64,000 nt of DNA from Psychrobacter phenylpyruvicus DSM 7000 = NBRC 102152 (GTDB lineage Bacteria; Pseudomonadota; Gammaproteobacteria; Pseudomonadales; Moraxellaceae): positions 1 to 64,000 of the forward strand of contig NZ_JMKP01000003.1 in the NCBI RefSeq assembly GCF_000685805.1. Reading direction: 5' to 3'. Of this stretch, positions 55,119 to 64,000 are shown piece after piece. The position numbers were made by a program, and so were the translations under genes. How positions within the stretch are numbered: the first letter of the stretch is position 1; each line of letters opens with the position of its first letter. Under the pieces are notes generated by a model, which had not been told where the DNA came from, did no database searches, and saw only the letters and a program-made list of their open reading frames with translations.

Positions 55119-56519
55119 ATGTCAGATCGCTATGGAGAGTTTGTTCAGTCGCCACTAGGTAAAAAAGTGGCTAAAAACCTAGGTTTACCTCTACCAACTA
55201 AGTTAGATCGTTTTGAGGCGGGCGAGAAAGTCGTTCGTGGTAGCGTACTATTTGGTTCTGCTGCCGGTGAAGATAATAGTGTCAGTGAAGCTGTCGCTAC
55301 GGTATTAAATAAGCTTCATGCCGAGGTGTATGTAGCTGCTGATGATGCTAACAAAGCTACCTTAACTGGTGCTGGTGTTGAAGCCAAAGGCAGTGAAAAT
55401 AATAGTGATAAGTATAAAGTGCTTATCTTTGATGCCAGTAACATTGCTTTTGCCCCAGACCTAAAGCAAATGTATGACTTCTTCCACCCAGTAGCTCGTC
55501 AGGTTGAGAAGTCTGGCCGAGTAATCATTATCGGTCGTCCACCAGAAGAGTGTGAGTCTATTGGCGAAGCTTTGGCGCAAAGAGCCCTTGAAGGTTTTGT
55601 TAAGTCTGTCGGTAAAGAGTTTAAAAACGGTATTACCTCGCAGCTACTCTATGTTAGTAAAGGGGCTGAAGCGAATATCGAATCTACCTTACGTTTCTTC
55701 ATCTCTGCTCGCTCAGCTTACGTTTCAGGTCAAGTGGTTCGTATTGGTGAAGGCAAAGTACAAGAGCTTGATTGGTCGAAACCTTTTGCCGGTAAAACAG
55801 TTCTAGTGACCGGTGCTAGCCGTGGTATTGGTGAATCAATGGCGCGAGTATTGGCTCGTGACGGCGCTCACGTGATTTGCTTAGATATTCCACAGCAGCA
55901 AGCAGACCTACAAAAAGTAGCTGGTGAAATCGGAGGCTCTACGCTTGCTCTAGATATCACAGCTGAAGATGCAGGTGAGAAAATTGCTGAAGCCGCTGCC
56001 AAACGCAATGGCTTAGATGGTATCGTACATAATGCGGGTGTAACTCGTGATAAGACCCTAGCTAAGATGGATGAAAACCAGTGGAATATGGTTATCGATA
56101 TTAACTTACAAAGTATCGCTGCCATCAACGACTACCTGTTTGAGAATGATGTGTTAAATGAAGATGCCCGCATTGTTTGTGTGTCTTCAATCTCAGGTAT
56201 CGCTGGTAACCTAGGTCAAACCAACTATGCAACTTCTAAAGCTGGGGTTATCGGTCTGGTTCAGGCCACTGCTAAGAAGCTAAAAGAAGATGGCAAAGGC
56301 ATAACTATTAACGCCGTTGCTCCTGGCTTCATCGAGACGCAAATGACTGCGGCTATCCCATTAACCATTCGTGAAGCAGGTCGCCGTATGAACTCTATGA
56401 GCCAAGGCGGGCTACCAATTGACGTTGCTGAAGCAACTGCTTGGTTGGCGACTCCAGCTTCAGGTGGGGTTAACGGTAATATCGTTCGAGTTTGTGGTCA
56501 AAGCTTATTAGGCGCTTAA
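55119..56519 (+). CDS. Two-domain (high-molecular-weight) 3-oxoacyl-ACP/CoA reductase, FabG4-like
   Basis: A short-chain dehydrogenase of 466 residues. An N-terminal flavodoxin-like domain (about 1-205) of low similarity to other enzymes precedes a complete FabG core. That core has the NADPH motif TGASRGIGESMARVL, NAG in HNAGVTRDK, catalytic Ser in VSSISG and Tyr-Lys in NYATSKAG. The same two-domain layout occurs in mycobacterial FabG4 (Rv0242c). AGGAG precedes the ATG. It is followed by the MaoC dehydratase and faces a thiolase gene, so the three could carry out three steps of a fatty-acid or polyketide cycle. Confidence 0.88.
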   Translation: MSDRYGEFVQSPLGKKVAKNLGLPLPTKLDRFEAGEKVVRGSVLFGSAAGEDNSVSEAVATVLNKLHAEVYVAADDANKATLTGAGVEAKGSENNSDKYKVLIFDASNIAFAPDLKQMYDFFHPVARQVEKSGRVIIIGRPPEECESIGEALAQRALEGFVKSVGKEFKNGITSQLLYVSKGAEANIESTLRFFISARSAYVSGQVVRIGEGKVQELDWSKPFAGKTVLVTGASRGIGESMARVLARDGAHVICLDIPQQQADLQKVAGEIGGSTLALDITAEDAGEKIAEAAAKRNGLDGIVHNAGVTRDKTLAKMDENQWNMVIDINLQSIAAINDYLFENDVLNEDARIVCVSSISGIAGNLGQTNYATSKAGVIGLVQATAKKLKEDGKGITINAVAPGFIETQMTAAIPLTIREAGRRMNSMSQGGLPIDVAEATAWLATPASGGVNGNIVRVCGQSLLGA

Positions 56520-56667
56520 TCCGCTTTATTAAGCTATATAGGATATCAACTGCTAGCTGAGTATAAACCCTTGGCTATCTTTGATATTTGCGCTAAAGGG
56601 CCATCATTACGATGGCTCTTTTTATAATAATTTGCTATTACCTATACATTAATAATAAGGATTAATT

Positions 56668-57567
56668 ATGACCATTCGTGAATTTAAGAGCTTACCTGAA
56701 GCTAGCCAAACCTATCCAAAAGTTATCAAATCATTGTTACCTGTCGTTGGCGGCAATAAAAAAGCTAAGAAAAATGTATTACCTGAAGCCACCTATTCAG
56801 TAAATGAGCTAAAAGTTAATAAGACTAACTTGCAAAATTATCGCCGTATTTGTGGTTTTGCTGATAACGGTCAAATTCCACCCACCTATTTTGCGGTGTT
56901 GTCTCAGTCTTTACAAATGAATATGATGGTAGATGAGGCTTTCCCTTTTGCTATGTTAGGTCTGGTACACGTGGCCAACTCAGTTACCCAGCATCGTCGT
57001 ATCGCTGATTCAGAAGTGGTGTCTATGCGAGTTAGCTTTGCCAACCTACGTGATCATGACAAAGGCAAACAGTTTGACTTTGTTACCGAAGTTTATAGCG
57101 ACGAAGAGTTGGTATGGGAAGGCACATCGACTTACTTATCTCGTCAAAAAACTGAGAACTCAGGCGATAAAAACAGTAAGCCAAAAACAGTTAACCAAAA
57201 ACCTGCTGCTGCTAAAGATGACTTGCACAGTATCTTTGCAGTTCCAGAGGATATTGGACGCCGTTATGCCAAAATCTCAGGTGACTTTAACCTAATTCAT
57301 ATTCATGCTGTAACTGCTAAAGCCTTTGGTTTCCCCAAAGCCATTGCTCATGGCATGTGGTCAAAAGCCAAGTGTTTAAGTTTAATGGACTTACCAGAGG
57401 CGTATACTGTGGATGTGGCTTTCAAATTACCGATCCTTCTACCATCAGAAGTTGAGTTAATTGGTGATAATTTGAACAAGCTGCAACAGTCTGGCACTGT
57501 TGAATTTGATCTATATAGTGCCAAAAACGATAAACCGCATCTGGCAGGTACTATCAAAAAACTGTAA
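56668..57567 (+). CDS. MaoC-like (R)-specific enoyl-CoA/acyl dehydratase
   Basis: A double-hotdog protein of 299 residues. The N-terminal half lacks clear catalytic residues. The second half carries the catalytic motif in SGDFNLIHIHAVTAKAFGFP and AIAHGMW, the hydratase-2 signature with Asp and His. A Lys/Ser/Asn-rich linker (about 172-190) joins the halves. The arrangement with FabG and thiolase genes resembles mycobacterial Rv0241c (htdX)-Rv0242c (fabG4)-Rv0243 (fadA2), where enzymes act in fatty-acid metabolism. AAGGA precedes the ATG. A 150-base spacer separates it from FabG. Confidence 0.85.
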   Translation: MTIREFKSLPEASQTYPKVIKSLLPVVGGNKKAKKNVLPEATYSVNELKVNKTNLQNYRRICGFADNGQIPPTYFAVLSQSLQMNMMVDEAFPFAMLGLVHVANSVTQHRRIADSEVVSMRVSFANLRDHDKGKQFDFVTEVYSDEELVWEGTSTYLSRQKTENSGDKNSKPKTVNQKPAAAKDDLHSIFAVPEDIGRRYAKISGDFNLIHIHAVTAKAFGFPKAIAHGMWSKAKCLSLMDLPEAYTVDVAFKLPILLPSEVELIGDNLNKLQQSGTVEFDLYSAKNDKPHLAGTIKKL

Positions 57568-57670
57568 GCTTTAAAACAGTAGCAAGATAAATTATCATTG
57601 TTATATTTATTAGGATTCAGCCAAGGCTTATTGTTTTGGCTGAATTTATTACGTTTTTAAGGGAAAAAAT

Positions 57671-58183
57671 ATGGCCAATGAGGTTGCAGCAACAGCAGAA
57701 AGTACTGAAAACCAACAACAAGAACCACTGTCATTACAAGCTTCGCTAGAGCAAGTATTAGACAATGCTAAGTTCCCGGATGCTAATACTGTAGTAACGG
57801 GTAAACTGTCTCCAGAAAAGATTACTAAAATTGCTGAGGCGGGTATAGAGCACATCATCAATCTACAGCCTGAGTCTGAGCTGAGCTTTGATGAAAAGTC
57901 TGCGGTAGAAGCGGCTGGTATTCATTATACTCACTTGCCTATTGCAGGGGCTGATGATCTAAAGCAAATCAATCTGTTGGAGTTTGATAAAGCGTTACGA
58001 GCGCATCATGGCAAAAAAACTTTACTTCATTGTGGTTCAGGCAATAGAGTAGGCGCTTGTATAGCCTTGCGTGCTGGGTGGCTGCGCGGTCGTAAGATGG
58101 ATACTGCTATGCAGCGTGGTAAGGAGCATGGTTTAGGTAGTCTGGAAGAGGAAGTTCGCATGCGTTTATTGGTGCCTCGCTAA
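57671..58183 (+). CDS. Dual-specificity-like phosphatase domain protein
   Basis: A 170-residue cytosolic protein. The HC-x5-R signature of Cys phosphatases reads LLHCGSGNRVGA, with Cys and Arg intact, and an upstream Asp (AGADDLKQ) could be the general acid. It resembles DUF442-type phosphatase domains (the BLH family) as well as tyrosine phosphatase cores. It lies 100 bases after the MaoC gene, on the same strand, with AAGGGA as ribosome site, so it may belong to that unit. The substrate is unknown. Confidence 0.72.
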   Translation: MANEVAATAESTENQQQEPLSLQASLEQVLDNAKFPDANTVVTGKLSPEKITKIAEAGIEHIINLQPESELSFDEKSAVEAAGIHYTHLPIAGADDLKQINLLEFDKALRAHHGKKTLLHCGSGNRVGACIALRAGWLRGRKMDTAMQRGKEHGLGSLEEEVRMRLLVPR

Positions 58184-58205
58184 TATTTGCCCTTGTTAAT
58201 AATTG

Positions 58206-58280
58206 ATGGTCTTTAACTGACTGTCTTTAATAACAGGTTGCTTTTAATGACTGGCTGCCTTTAACAATAGACTGTCATTT
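58206..58280. repeat. Degenerate ~17-bp tandem repeats
   Basis: Three to four imperfect units built on CTTTAA and GACTG (for example GACTGTCTTTAATAACAG, then GTTGCTTTTAATGACTG, then GCTGCCTTTAACAATAG) follow one another before the serine hydrolase gene. Confidence 0.6.
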
Positions 58281-58356
58281 GCCAAATAGACGCTCAAAGT
58301 AGGCCTTTTATAGTCTGCTCATCTCATTTCTTAAAATTTAGTTTTAGAGTTAATTT

Positions 58357-59706
58357 ATGGATAATCTGCAAGCTCAATTAACCCAATTGATGAAAAATTT
58401 ACAGCTAGAGGACGCGCCGGCGGGCGGATCTGTGGTGGTTTATCATAAGGGAGAGTTGATTGCACAGGCCAATGTTGGCTACGCCGTACCCCAAATTCCA
58501 TGGAGCAAAGATACTTTGTCGCTCAACTTTTCTACCGGAAAAGGGGTGTTGGTAACGCTGATTCATATCCTTGTATCTCATAACCTACTGGACTATGACC
58601 AACCATTGGCAAAGTACTGGCCAGAGTTTGCAGCAAATGGTAAGCAGGACATCACTTTGAGCCAAGTGCTTACTCATCAATCCGGGCTATTTAATATTCA
58701 AGCCATAACCGATACAGCAGAGGATATGCTGGATTGGACACAGATGTTAAATCGGGTTGAGGCGATGAGTCCTAGGATTCCAGCCAATGAGCAGGCGACA
58801 AGTGCTTATAGTGCTCTAGTTTCTGGCTGGGTATTGGGAGGTCTGATAGAAAAAGTAACCAAGCAAACGCTGAATGAAGTTATCGATGAATATTTGGCAC
58901 AACCGCTGGGTATAGAAGGTAGCCTCTACTTTGGAGTCCCTCAGCAAAAGCTGGCTAATGTGGCTACTTTGGCTAAGAACTTTGAGGACTTCGAGAGCTT
59001 TATCGGATTAACAGACGACTCACAGTCAGATTCCTCTGCCCCTAAAAAAAGAAGTGCTAAGCCTAAGCTGCGCTCTGATAGTGAGCAGACTTTACAAGTT
59101 TATCAAAATCTGATGGCTTATCCGTGTTGGCAGAGTGCTTATGAGCAGCAAGATGTTGATAAGCCAATATTAAATACCTTGGATATTGCCAATTTATATT
59201 TTGATATGAGTAGCATCCAAATGCAAGACTTTAAGTATGCTTTAGTGCCTGCTGGCCGCTCGGGTTTTAATTATTATACTGCTGATGCACTGATGGCAAA
59301 GATACCCGCAGCAAATAATGTGGCTTCAGCTGATGCGCTGGCTAAGATGTATGCCATGCTTGCCAATAAAGGGCGCTGGCAGGGTAAACAGTTTATATCT
59401 GAGCAAGTATTTCAGCAAATGTCACAGATTCATGTCAAAGGTGCAGATGCCATTATGCCAGCCGCTAATCCGCACAGTATGCAGTGGCGTCTGGGTTATC
59501 ATAGAGTCTTTAGCCGCTGCTTTAATGATGAGGAGCTAAGCTGTGCCTTTGGTCACATGGGCTACAATGGTTCAGTGGCTTGGTGTGATGTTAAGCGGGA
59601 GCTTGCTGTGGCCTACGTCCATAATTATGATGTGGTCATGAGTACCGATATTCGCCAGTTTGCGATTACCGAAACCATTTTGCAATGGCTTGATAAACAA
59701 AGCTAG
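58357..59706 (+). CDS. Serine hydrolase of the beta-lactamase class C/EstB family
   Basis: A 449-residue esterase-like penicillin-recognising enzyme without a signal peptide. The nucleophile motif is SxxK in FSTGKGVL, then the Tyr motif in TSAYSALVSGW (YSA instead of the class C YxN). A disordered Ser/Lys insert (about 222-250) interrupts the fold. LTHQSGL and FGHMGYNG further support the family. It resembles EstB-type esterases more than true beta-lactamases, being cytosolic and lacking a clear KTG. It may hydrolyse acyl esters related to the fatty-acid genes upstream. Confidence 0.78.
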   Translation: MDNLQAQLTQLMKNLQLEDAPAGGSVVVYHKGELIAQANVGYAVPQIPWSKDTLSLNFSTGKGVLVTLIHILVSHNLLDYDQPLAKYWPEFAANGKQDITLSQVLTHQSGLFNIQAITDTAEDMLDWTQMLNRVEAMSPRIPANEQATSAYSALVSGWVLGGLIEKVTKQTLNEVIDEYLAQPLGIEGSLYFGVPQQKLANVATLAKNFEDFESFIGLTDDSQSDSSAPKKRSAKPKLRSDSEQTLQVYQNLMAYPCWQSAYEQQDVDKPILNTLDIANLYFDMSSIQMQDFKYALVPAGRSGFNYYTADALMAKIPAANNVASADALAKMYAMLANKGRWQGKQFISEQVFQQMSQIHVKGADAIMPAANPHSMQWRLGYHRVFSRCFNDEELSCAFGHMGYNGSVAWCDVKRELAVAYVHNYDVVMSTDIRQFAITETILQWLDKQS

Positions 59707-59736
59707 TTGATTATTTTACTCACTGACAGCTTTAAG

Positions 59737-60981
59737 TTACTTTGTTCCAGTAGACAGCTTCATCAACATGGGCGCAGTTACGCCATGGATAAAGATTGAG
59801 CCAATCACTACGATGGAACAAATAACCCATAAATCGTTGGCTTCAGTAGGATCAAAAACGCCCTTATTTAGCGCATAAGCCAAATAGTAAAAAGTACCTA
59901 TGCCCCGTATGCCTAAGCTCGCAATAGCGAAACGTTGTTTATGAGGTAAGCTCAAGCCTGTTAAGCCTATCCAGCCTGCAAGGGGGCGTACTAATAGCAA
60001 TATAATTAGGCTCGCTGCATAAACTTGCCAAGTTAGCTCTACCCCAGAACTAAGTCCTTGACCCAGTGCCATTCCAAAGATAACCAACACTAATGACATC
60101 AATAAACCTTCTGATTGCTCGGCAAAGTCATGCAATTCCTCATGGTAATCATGGCCATGTTGGGTACGTCTAAAAGCAAATGCCGCCACAAACACTGCAA
60201 TAAAGCCATAGCCATGAATAAACTCGGCCAATCCATAAGCGAGAAGAGTAATGGCGATGACTAGGTAGCCTTGTGACATTACTGTCTCTTTAGTTCTATT
60301 GGAAAAAACAATACGGCCAATAAATTTTCCGACGGCTATACCAATAGCTAGACCTGCTGCAATTCGCCAAACCACATCCATAGTAAACCAATCAAATAGT
60401 AGACTTTCGGTTACCTTGTCGGTGGTAGTGAATTGCTCTGCAATTTTGATAGCAAGGTAAACAAAAGGGAAGGCAAGACCGTCATTAAGACCCGCTTCTG
60501 AGGTTAGCGTAAAACGAGGTAAGTCTTCTCCATCACCATTAGGGGGACCCACTTGAACACTAGCGGCCAGTACAGGGTCGGTCGGTGCTAATACCGCTCC
60601 AAGTAGTAGCGCTGCGCCTAGACTTAAACTAAATATATAATGACCCAATGCGGCCATAGCCACGATACATAAAGGCATGGTTATCAGTAACAAACGTATA
60701 GTAGGTCGCCATCTTTGGTATTTAAGAGGGGTATCAAGTTTAATACCTGCACCAACTAACGACACCAAAACTACCAGTTCACAAAGTTTTTCGACAAACG
60801 TGCCATTATCAATAGGACTTAAAAAAGGAAAGCTGGTCCAAAAGTAACCCATAATCAAGCCAAATATAACCTGTAACATGGGTAAAGACAGGGGCAAACG
60901 TTTTAAAAAATAAGGAGCAAGCCCTCCCATCAAAAAAGCAATGCCGCAAACTAATAAAAAGTGGTTGTAGTTTTCTATCAT
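59737..60981 (-). CDS. CPA1-type sodium/potassium-proton antiporter
   Basis: A 414-residue membrane protein with about 11-12 hydrophobic segments. The conserved ion-binding core shows LAPTDPVLAASVQVG and TSEAGLNDGLAFPFVYLAI, the acidic Asp pair expected for Na+/H+ exchange in the NhaP/CPA1 family. No large cytoplasmic tail is present, unlike in longer NhaP2 proteins. It probably exports Na+ or K+ in exchange for protons. The start has a weak ribosome site. It is convergent with the serine hydrolase. Confidence 0.88.
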   Translation of the reverse strand: MIENYNHFLLVCGIAFLMGGLAPYFLKRLPLSLPMLQVIFGLIMGYFWTSFPFLSPIDNGTFVEKLCELVVLVSLVGAGIKLDTPLKYQRWRPTIRLLLITMPLCIVAMAALGHYIFSLSLGAALLLGAVLAPTDPVLAASVQVGPPNGDGEDLPRFTLTSEAGLNDGLAFPFVYLAIKIAEQFTTTDKVTESLLFDWFTMDVVWRIAAGLAIGIAVGKFIGRIVFSNRTKETVMSQGYLVIAITLLAYGLAEFIHGYGFIAVFVAAFAFRRTQHGHDYHEELHDFAEQSEGLLMSLVLVIFGMALGQGLSSGVELTWQVYAASLIILLLVRPLAGWIGLTGLSLPHKQRFAIASLGIRGIGTFYYLAYALNKGVFDPTEANDLWVICSIVVIGSIFIHGVTAPMLMKLSTGTK

Positions 60982-61347
60982 AATGACCCAATTACTTTAG
61001 AAGGTGGAAGGTAGTAATTTTATCTACCTCAATTTATCTGCATAAAACAGCAAACCGACCCTTATGTTTGGGGTGAGCCAGACCAGAAATCTCAGCGGCA
61101 GATAAATAAATTATAAAATATTAAGGGCAGTCATAATGAAGCAATAACCAACAAAAACCGTTATTCTTTAGTTAATGGAAACAAATAAGCTTAGTAGTTT
61201 GGTAAATTCGAAATCTTGAAACGGCTTTTTTTAAATGAAGTAATTTTTATAAGTCACTTCAAAACAGTAGGGGCACTGCCAGCTTTATTTTACGCATTAA
61301 AAAAGCCAGCCGAAGCTGACTTTTTTACAATGACCATGTTTTACAGT
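60982..61347. other. Spacer between the antiporter and ilvD
   Basis: A 366-base AT-rich gap downstream of ilvD (minus strand) and upstream of the antiporter. It contains the ilvD terminator at its right end and must hold the antiporter promoter. No gene is supported; a 68-residue reading frame on the plus strand runs over the terminator and the ilvD end and is a shadow. Confidence 0.5.
61299..61326 (-). terminator. Terminator after ilvD
   Basis: On the minus strand, AAAAAAGTCAGC pairs with GCTGGCTTTTTT (one G-T) around the stable TTCG tetraloop and ends in a T-run. Confidence 0.85.
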
Positions 61348-63252
61348 TTAACGCTCAACTTGGCTCACATCACGGATAGCACCGGTGTCAGCACTGGTAG
61401 TCATGGCAGCATAAGCGCGTAGAGCTTGGCTCACATAACGTTCACGGTTAACCGGCTTCCAAGCTTTACTGCCACGAGCTTCCATTTCTTCTCTGCGTTT
61501 AGCAAGATCGCTATCAGAGATTTCAAGATTGATACTACGGTTCGGGATATCAATGTGGATAGTATCACCTTCCTCAACTAGGCCAATAGCACCACCTTCA
61601 GCCGCTTCTGGGCTGGCATGACCGATTGATAGACCAGAGGTACCACCAGAGAAGCGACCATCGGTTAGTAACGCACATTCTTTACCCAAACCTTTCGACT
61701 TCAAGTAAGAAGTGGGGTATAGCATCTCTTGCATACCCGGACCACCTTTTGGTCCCTCATAGCGAATGATAACGATATCACCGGCTACTACTTTATCTGC
61801 CAAGATAGCATCGACCGCTTCATCTTGTGATTCAAATACACGGGCACGACCGGTAAAAGTTAAAATGCTTTCATCTACACCGGCAGTTTTTACCACACAG
61901 CCACGCTCAGCAATATTACCAAACAACACTGCTAGACCGCCATCGGTAGAGTAAGCGTTTTCGACAGAACGAATACAGCCAGATTCACGGTTTAGATCAA
62001 GGTTTGACCAAGCTTTGTTTTGGGAGAATGCTTGAGTGGTACGCACACCACCTGGTGCTGCGATATAAAGGTCACGAGCTGCTTCATGGTTAGGATGATC
62101 CGTATTCATCACATCCCACATCTCTAAAGCTTCTTGCAGGGTACTGCTATGTACAGTTGGAATGTCTGTGGTTAATAGCCCAGCGCGGTTTAGCTCAGCC
62201 AAGATGGCCAATACTCCGCCGGCACGATGCACATCTTCCATGTGGTATTTTTGGGTAGCAGGAGCAACTTTTGACAAGCACGGCACACGGCGACTTAACT
62301 GGTCGATATCTGCCATCTTAAAGTCAACTTCCGCTTCGTGTGCTGCTGCTAATAAATGCAAGATGGTATTGGTTGAGCCGCCCATAGCGATATCTAAGCT
62401 CATGGCGTTTTCGAAAGCGGCTTTGGTAGCGATAGAGCGTGGCAATACCGACTCATCATCTTGCTCATAGCGACGTTTGGCTAGATCGACAATGCGGCGA
62501 CCGGCCTCAAGGAACAAGGCTTCACGTTTGGCATGAGTAGCCAGTAAGGAGCCGTTACCTGGAAGTGATAAACCCAAAGCTTCGGTCAAGCAGTTCATCG
62601 AGTTGGCAGTGAACATACCCGAACATGAGCCACAAGTTGGGCAAGCTGAGCGCTCAATTTCTAACACATCAGCATCGCTAACATTATCGTCAGCGGCGTC
62701 AATCATAGCGTCTACTAAGTCAAGCTTACGGATTTTTTTGCCATCTTCATTTACTGGAGCATCTAGATTGTGGCTTGGCGCTAAGTCTTCGGCCAATACT
62801 TTACCTGCCTCCATTGGGCCGCCTGAAACAAAGATCACTGGGATATTTAGGCGCATAGCTGCCATTAACATACCTGGAGTAATTTTGTCACAGTTGGAGA
62901 TACACACTAAAGCGTCTGCACAGTGAGCATTTACCATGTACTCTACTGAGTCTGCAATTAAGTCGCGGCTAGGCAAAGAGTACAGCATGCCGCTATGACC
63001 CATCGCAATACCGTCATCGACAGCAATGGTATTGAATTCTTTGGCAACACCGCCGACTCTTTCAATCTCTCTTGCTACCAATTGTCCCATATCTTTTAGA
63101 TGGACATGACCTGGCACAAACTGAGTAAATGAGTTGGCAATGGCAATAATAGGTTTGTCAAAATCACCATCAGTCATACCCGTGGCACGCCATAAAGCAC
63201 GAGCGCCTGCCATATTACGGCCTGAAGTTGAAGTCTTAGAGCGGTATTGCAT
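61348..63252 (-). CDS. ilvD: Dihydroxy-acid dehydratase
   Basis: IlvD makes the 2-keto acid precursors of valine, leucine and isoleucine by dehydrating dihydroxy acids. The start [32 protein letters not shown], the iron-sulphur cysteines in [10 protein letters not shown] and [12 protein letters not shown], and [20 protein letters not shown] all match. It has 634 residues, a little longer than E. coli (616), because of C-terminal extra residues. AAAGGA precedes the ATG. No other ilv genes are adjacent. The enzyme is oxygen-sensitive. Confidence 0.97.
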   Translation of the reverse strand: MQYRSKTSTSGRNMAGARALWRATGMTDGDFDKPIIAIANSFTQFVPGHVHLKDMGQLVAREIERVGGVAKEFNTIAVDDGIAMGHSGMLYSLPSRDLIADSVEYMVNAHCADALVCISNCDKITPGMLMAAMRLNIPVIFVSGGPMEAGKVLAEDLAPSHNLDAPVNEDGKKIRKLDLVDAMIDAADDNVSDADVLEIERSACPTCGSCSGMFTANSMNCLTEALGLSLPGNGSLLATHAKREALFLEAGRRIVDLAKRRYEQDDESVLPRSIATKAAFENAMSLDIAMGGSTNTILHLLAAAHEAEVDFKMADIDQLSRRVPCLSKVAPATQKYHMEDVHRAGGVLAILAELNRAGLLTTDIPTVHSSTLQEALEMWDVMNTDHPNHEAARDLYIAAPGGVRTTQAFSQNKAWSNLDLNRESGCIRSVENAYSTDGGLAVLFGNIAERGCVVKTAGVDESILTFTGRARVFESQDEAVDAILADKVVAGDIVIIRYEGPKGGPGMQEMLYPTSYLKSKGLGKECALLTDGRFSGGTSGLSIGHASPEAAEGGAIGLVEEGDTIHIDIPNRSINLEISDSDLAKRREEMEARGSKAWKPVNRERYVSQALRAYAAMTTSADTGAIRDVSQVER

Positions 63253-63379
63253 ACAACATCCTTTTTATCTTTAGAGGTTCATTTACTATCGGCTATTGTA
63301 ACCTATTAATCCGATTTTGGTTAAAGCAAATAAGATTGTCTATCTATAACCTAATATTATGATTCATTTGGCTAAATTA

Positions 63380-64000
63380 CTATACCAGTCTTTGGCTAAT
63401 AGCCTCTTGCAAATTAGCAATATGGGACTTGTTTTCTTCTAATAAGGCCAAAGTAGCCAAACCATACTCCCCAGGTAATAGTTGATATTCTGGCAACTGT
63501 GGAATTTCTATCCATTCAGGATCAACCGTCATGATCAGCGGTTTGCTGCCTTTATTGAGCACAAAAATATCGCCATAAAAATGCCAGTCTTGCATCGAAG
63601 CTTCTATTGCCTTGTCAGCGGTCGCAGTATAGACAGGATCATAGTCTTTGGCAGTATTGGTGAATTTTAGCCTCAGTGCAATCTGTAGCCGCTCGCAAAA
63701 CATAACCAAAGTACCTGTTATTTTTACCATCCAAGGAGTAGGGACTAAGGCAGCATCTATACCCAGCAGCTCAGCCGCCTGTCGTGCTGACATGGGTGTT
63801 TGAAATTGCTTTAACAGATTGCCGGTTAAAGGGTGCAACTGCTTTAGCTCATCAGATAGGGCATCATGATGATAAATAAACGGCAATAGCTGTTCTTGAG
63901 TTACTGACTTGTCTATAATTTTGCAATTATGAACCTGCCAAGGTGTCTCTTTATCACTTAATAGCTCATTTAGTATTAAGGTATTAGGGTTGGTTAGCAA
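63380..64000 (-). CDS. Unrecognised protein, cut by the right edge
   Basis: At least 206 residues are visible and the reading frame still runs to the last base, so the N-terminus may lie outside. The sequence is cytosolic-looking with no signal or membrane segment. Parts such as SARQAAELLGIDAALVPTPWMVKITGTLVM and LPGEYGLATLALLEENKSHI show regular alternation of beta strands and helices but match no family that I recognise. The gene follows ilvD's start on the same strand (127 bases upstream of it), so it could be transcribed with it. Confidence 0.6.
   Translation of the reverse strand: MLTNPNTLILNELLSDKETPWQVHNCKIIDKSVTQEQLLPFIYHHDALSDELKQLHPLTGNLLKQFQTPMSARQAAELLGIDAALVPTPWMVKITGTLVMFCERLQIALRLKFTNTAKDYDPVYTATADKAIEASMQDWHFYGDIFVLNKGSKPLIMTVDPEWIEIPQLPEYQLLPGEYGLATLALLEENKSHIANLQEAISQRLV

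Noticed and set aside
61216-61422. 68-residue ORF on the plus strand near ilvD
   Set aside because: It runs through the ilvD terminator and overlaps the ilvD end in antisense, with no supporting signals.
1-64000. CRISPR array, prophage or tRNA genes
   Set aside because: No spaced direct repeats, phage structural genes or tRNA-like cloverleaf with conserved TTCGA arms were seen in the gaps.

Overview
This is chromosomal DNA of moderately low GC from a gammaproteobacterium. Gene content, protein wording and gene order (ruvC/fxsA, rsmG-parA-parB, msbA-lpxK-kdsB-holB, a thiolase/two-domain FabG/MaoC cluster, a WYL regulator beside a Lon-like protease) point to Moraxellaceae, most likely Psychrobacter. 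That assignment is inferred from the proteins, not from a marker gene. The window holds about 52 protein genes, one RNA gene (6S RNA), many intrinsic terminators, and no tRNA, rRNA, prophage or CRISPR array that I could see.

Left edge (1-0.9 kb): the end of a transposase-like gene abuts a glutathione S-transferase that has lost its N-terminus, the only clear trace of a mobile element. 0.9-12 kb: a META-domain lipoprotein, ruvC, fxsA, 6S RNA (minus strand), gpmI, an S41 lipoprotein protease, a GacA-type response regulator, a PBP7-type endopeptidase, a DksA-like protein, pgk and an Ala-rich lipoprotein. 12-19 kb: ruvA, argD, yacG, a TrmB-like methyltransferase, an ABC1/UbiB kinase, purD and a DUF2905 membrane protein.

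19.5-30 kb is transport-rich. A methionine ABC system (metN-metI-metQ) has a frameshifted metI and a MetN lacking the usual C-terminal sensor domain. After a gene of unknown function and serC comes a YejA/YejB/YejE peptide importer with gloB between yejA and yejB and no ATPase gene after yejE. 30-41.5 kb: an alpha/beta hydrolase, zapE, a secreted DUF11-like protein, the pyruvate dehydrogenase E1/E2 genes (aceE-aceF, no E3 nearby), a Kv-type potassium channel, a lone TerD-family protein and a WYL regulator whose promoter carries five ~22-bp repeats.

41.5-52.5 kb: a Lon-like ATPase-protease, rsmG, parA, parB, msbA, lpxK, kdsB and holB. 52.6-59.7 kb: a fatty-acid module of divergent thiolase versus FabG and MaoC dehydratase, then a small phosphatase and a serine hydrolase. 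The thiolase can start at either of two well-placed ATGs, the upstream one adding about 170 charged residues. 59.7-64 kb: a CPA1 cation/proton antiporter, ilvD and an unrecognised gene cut by the right edge.

Two genome-style features recur. Many spacers, often just after a stop codon, hold short imperfect tandem repeats of 12-32 bp. Several housekeeping proteins also carry lineage-specific charged or Ser/Lys/Ala-rich inserts.
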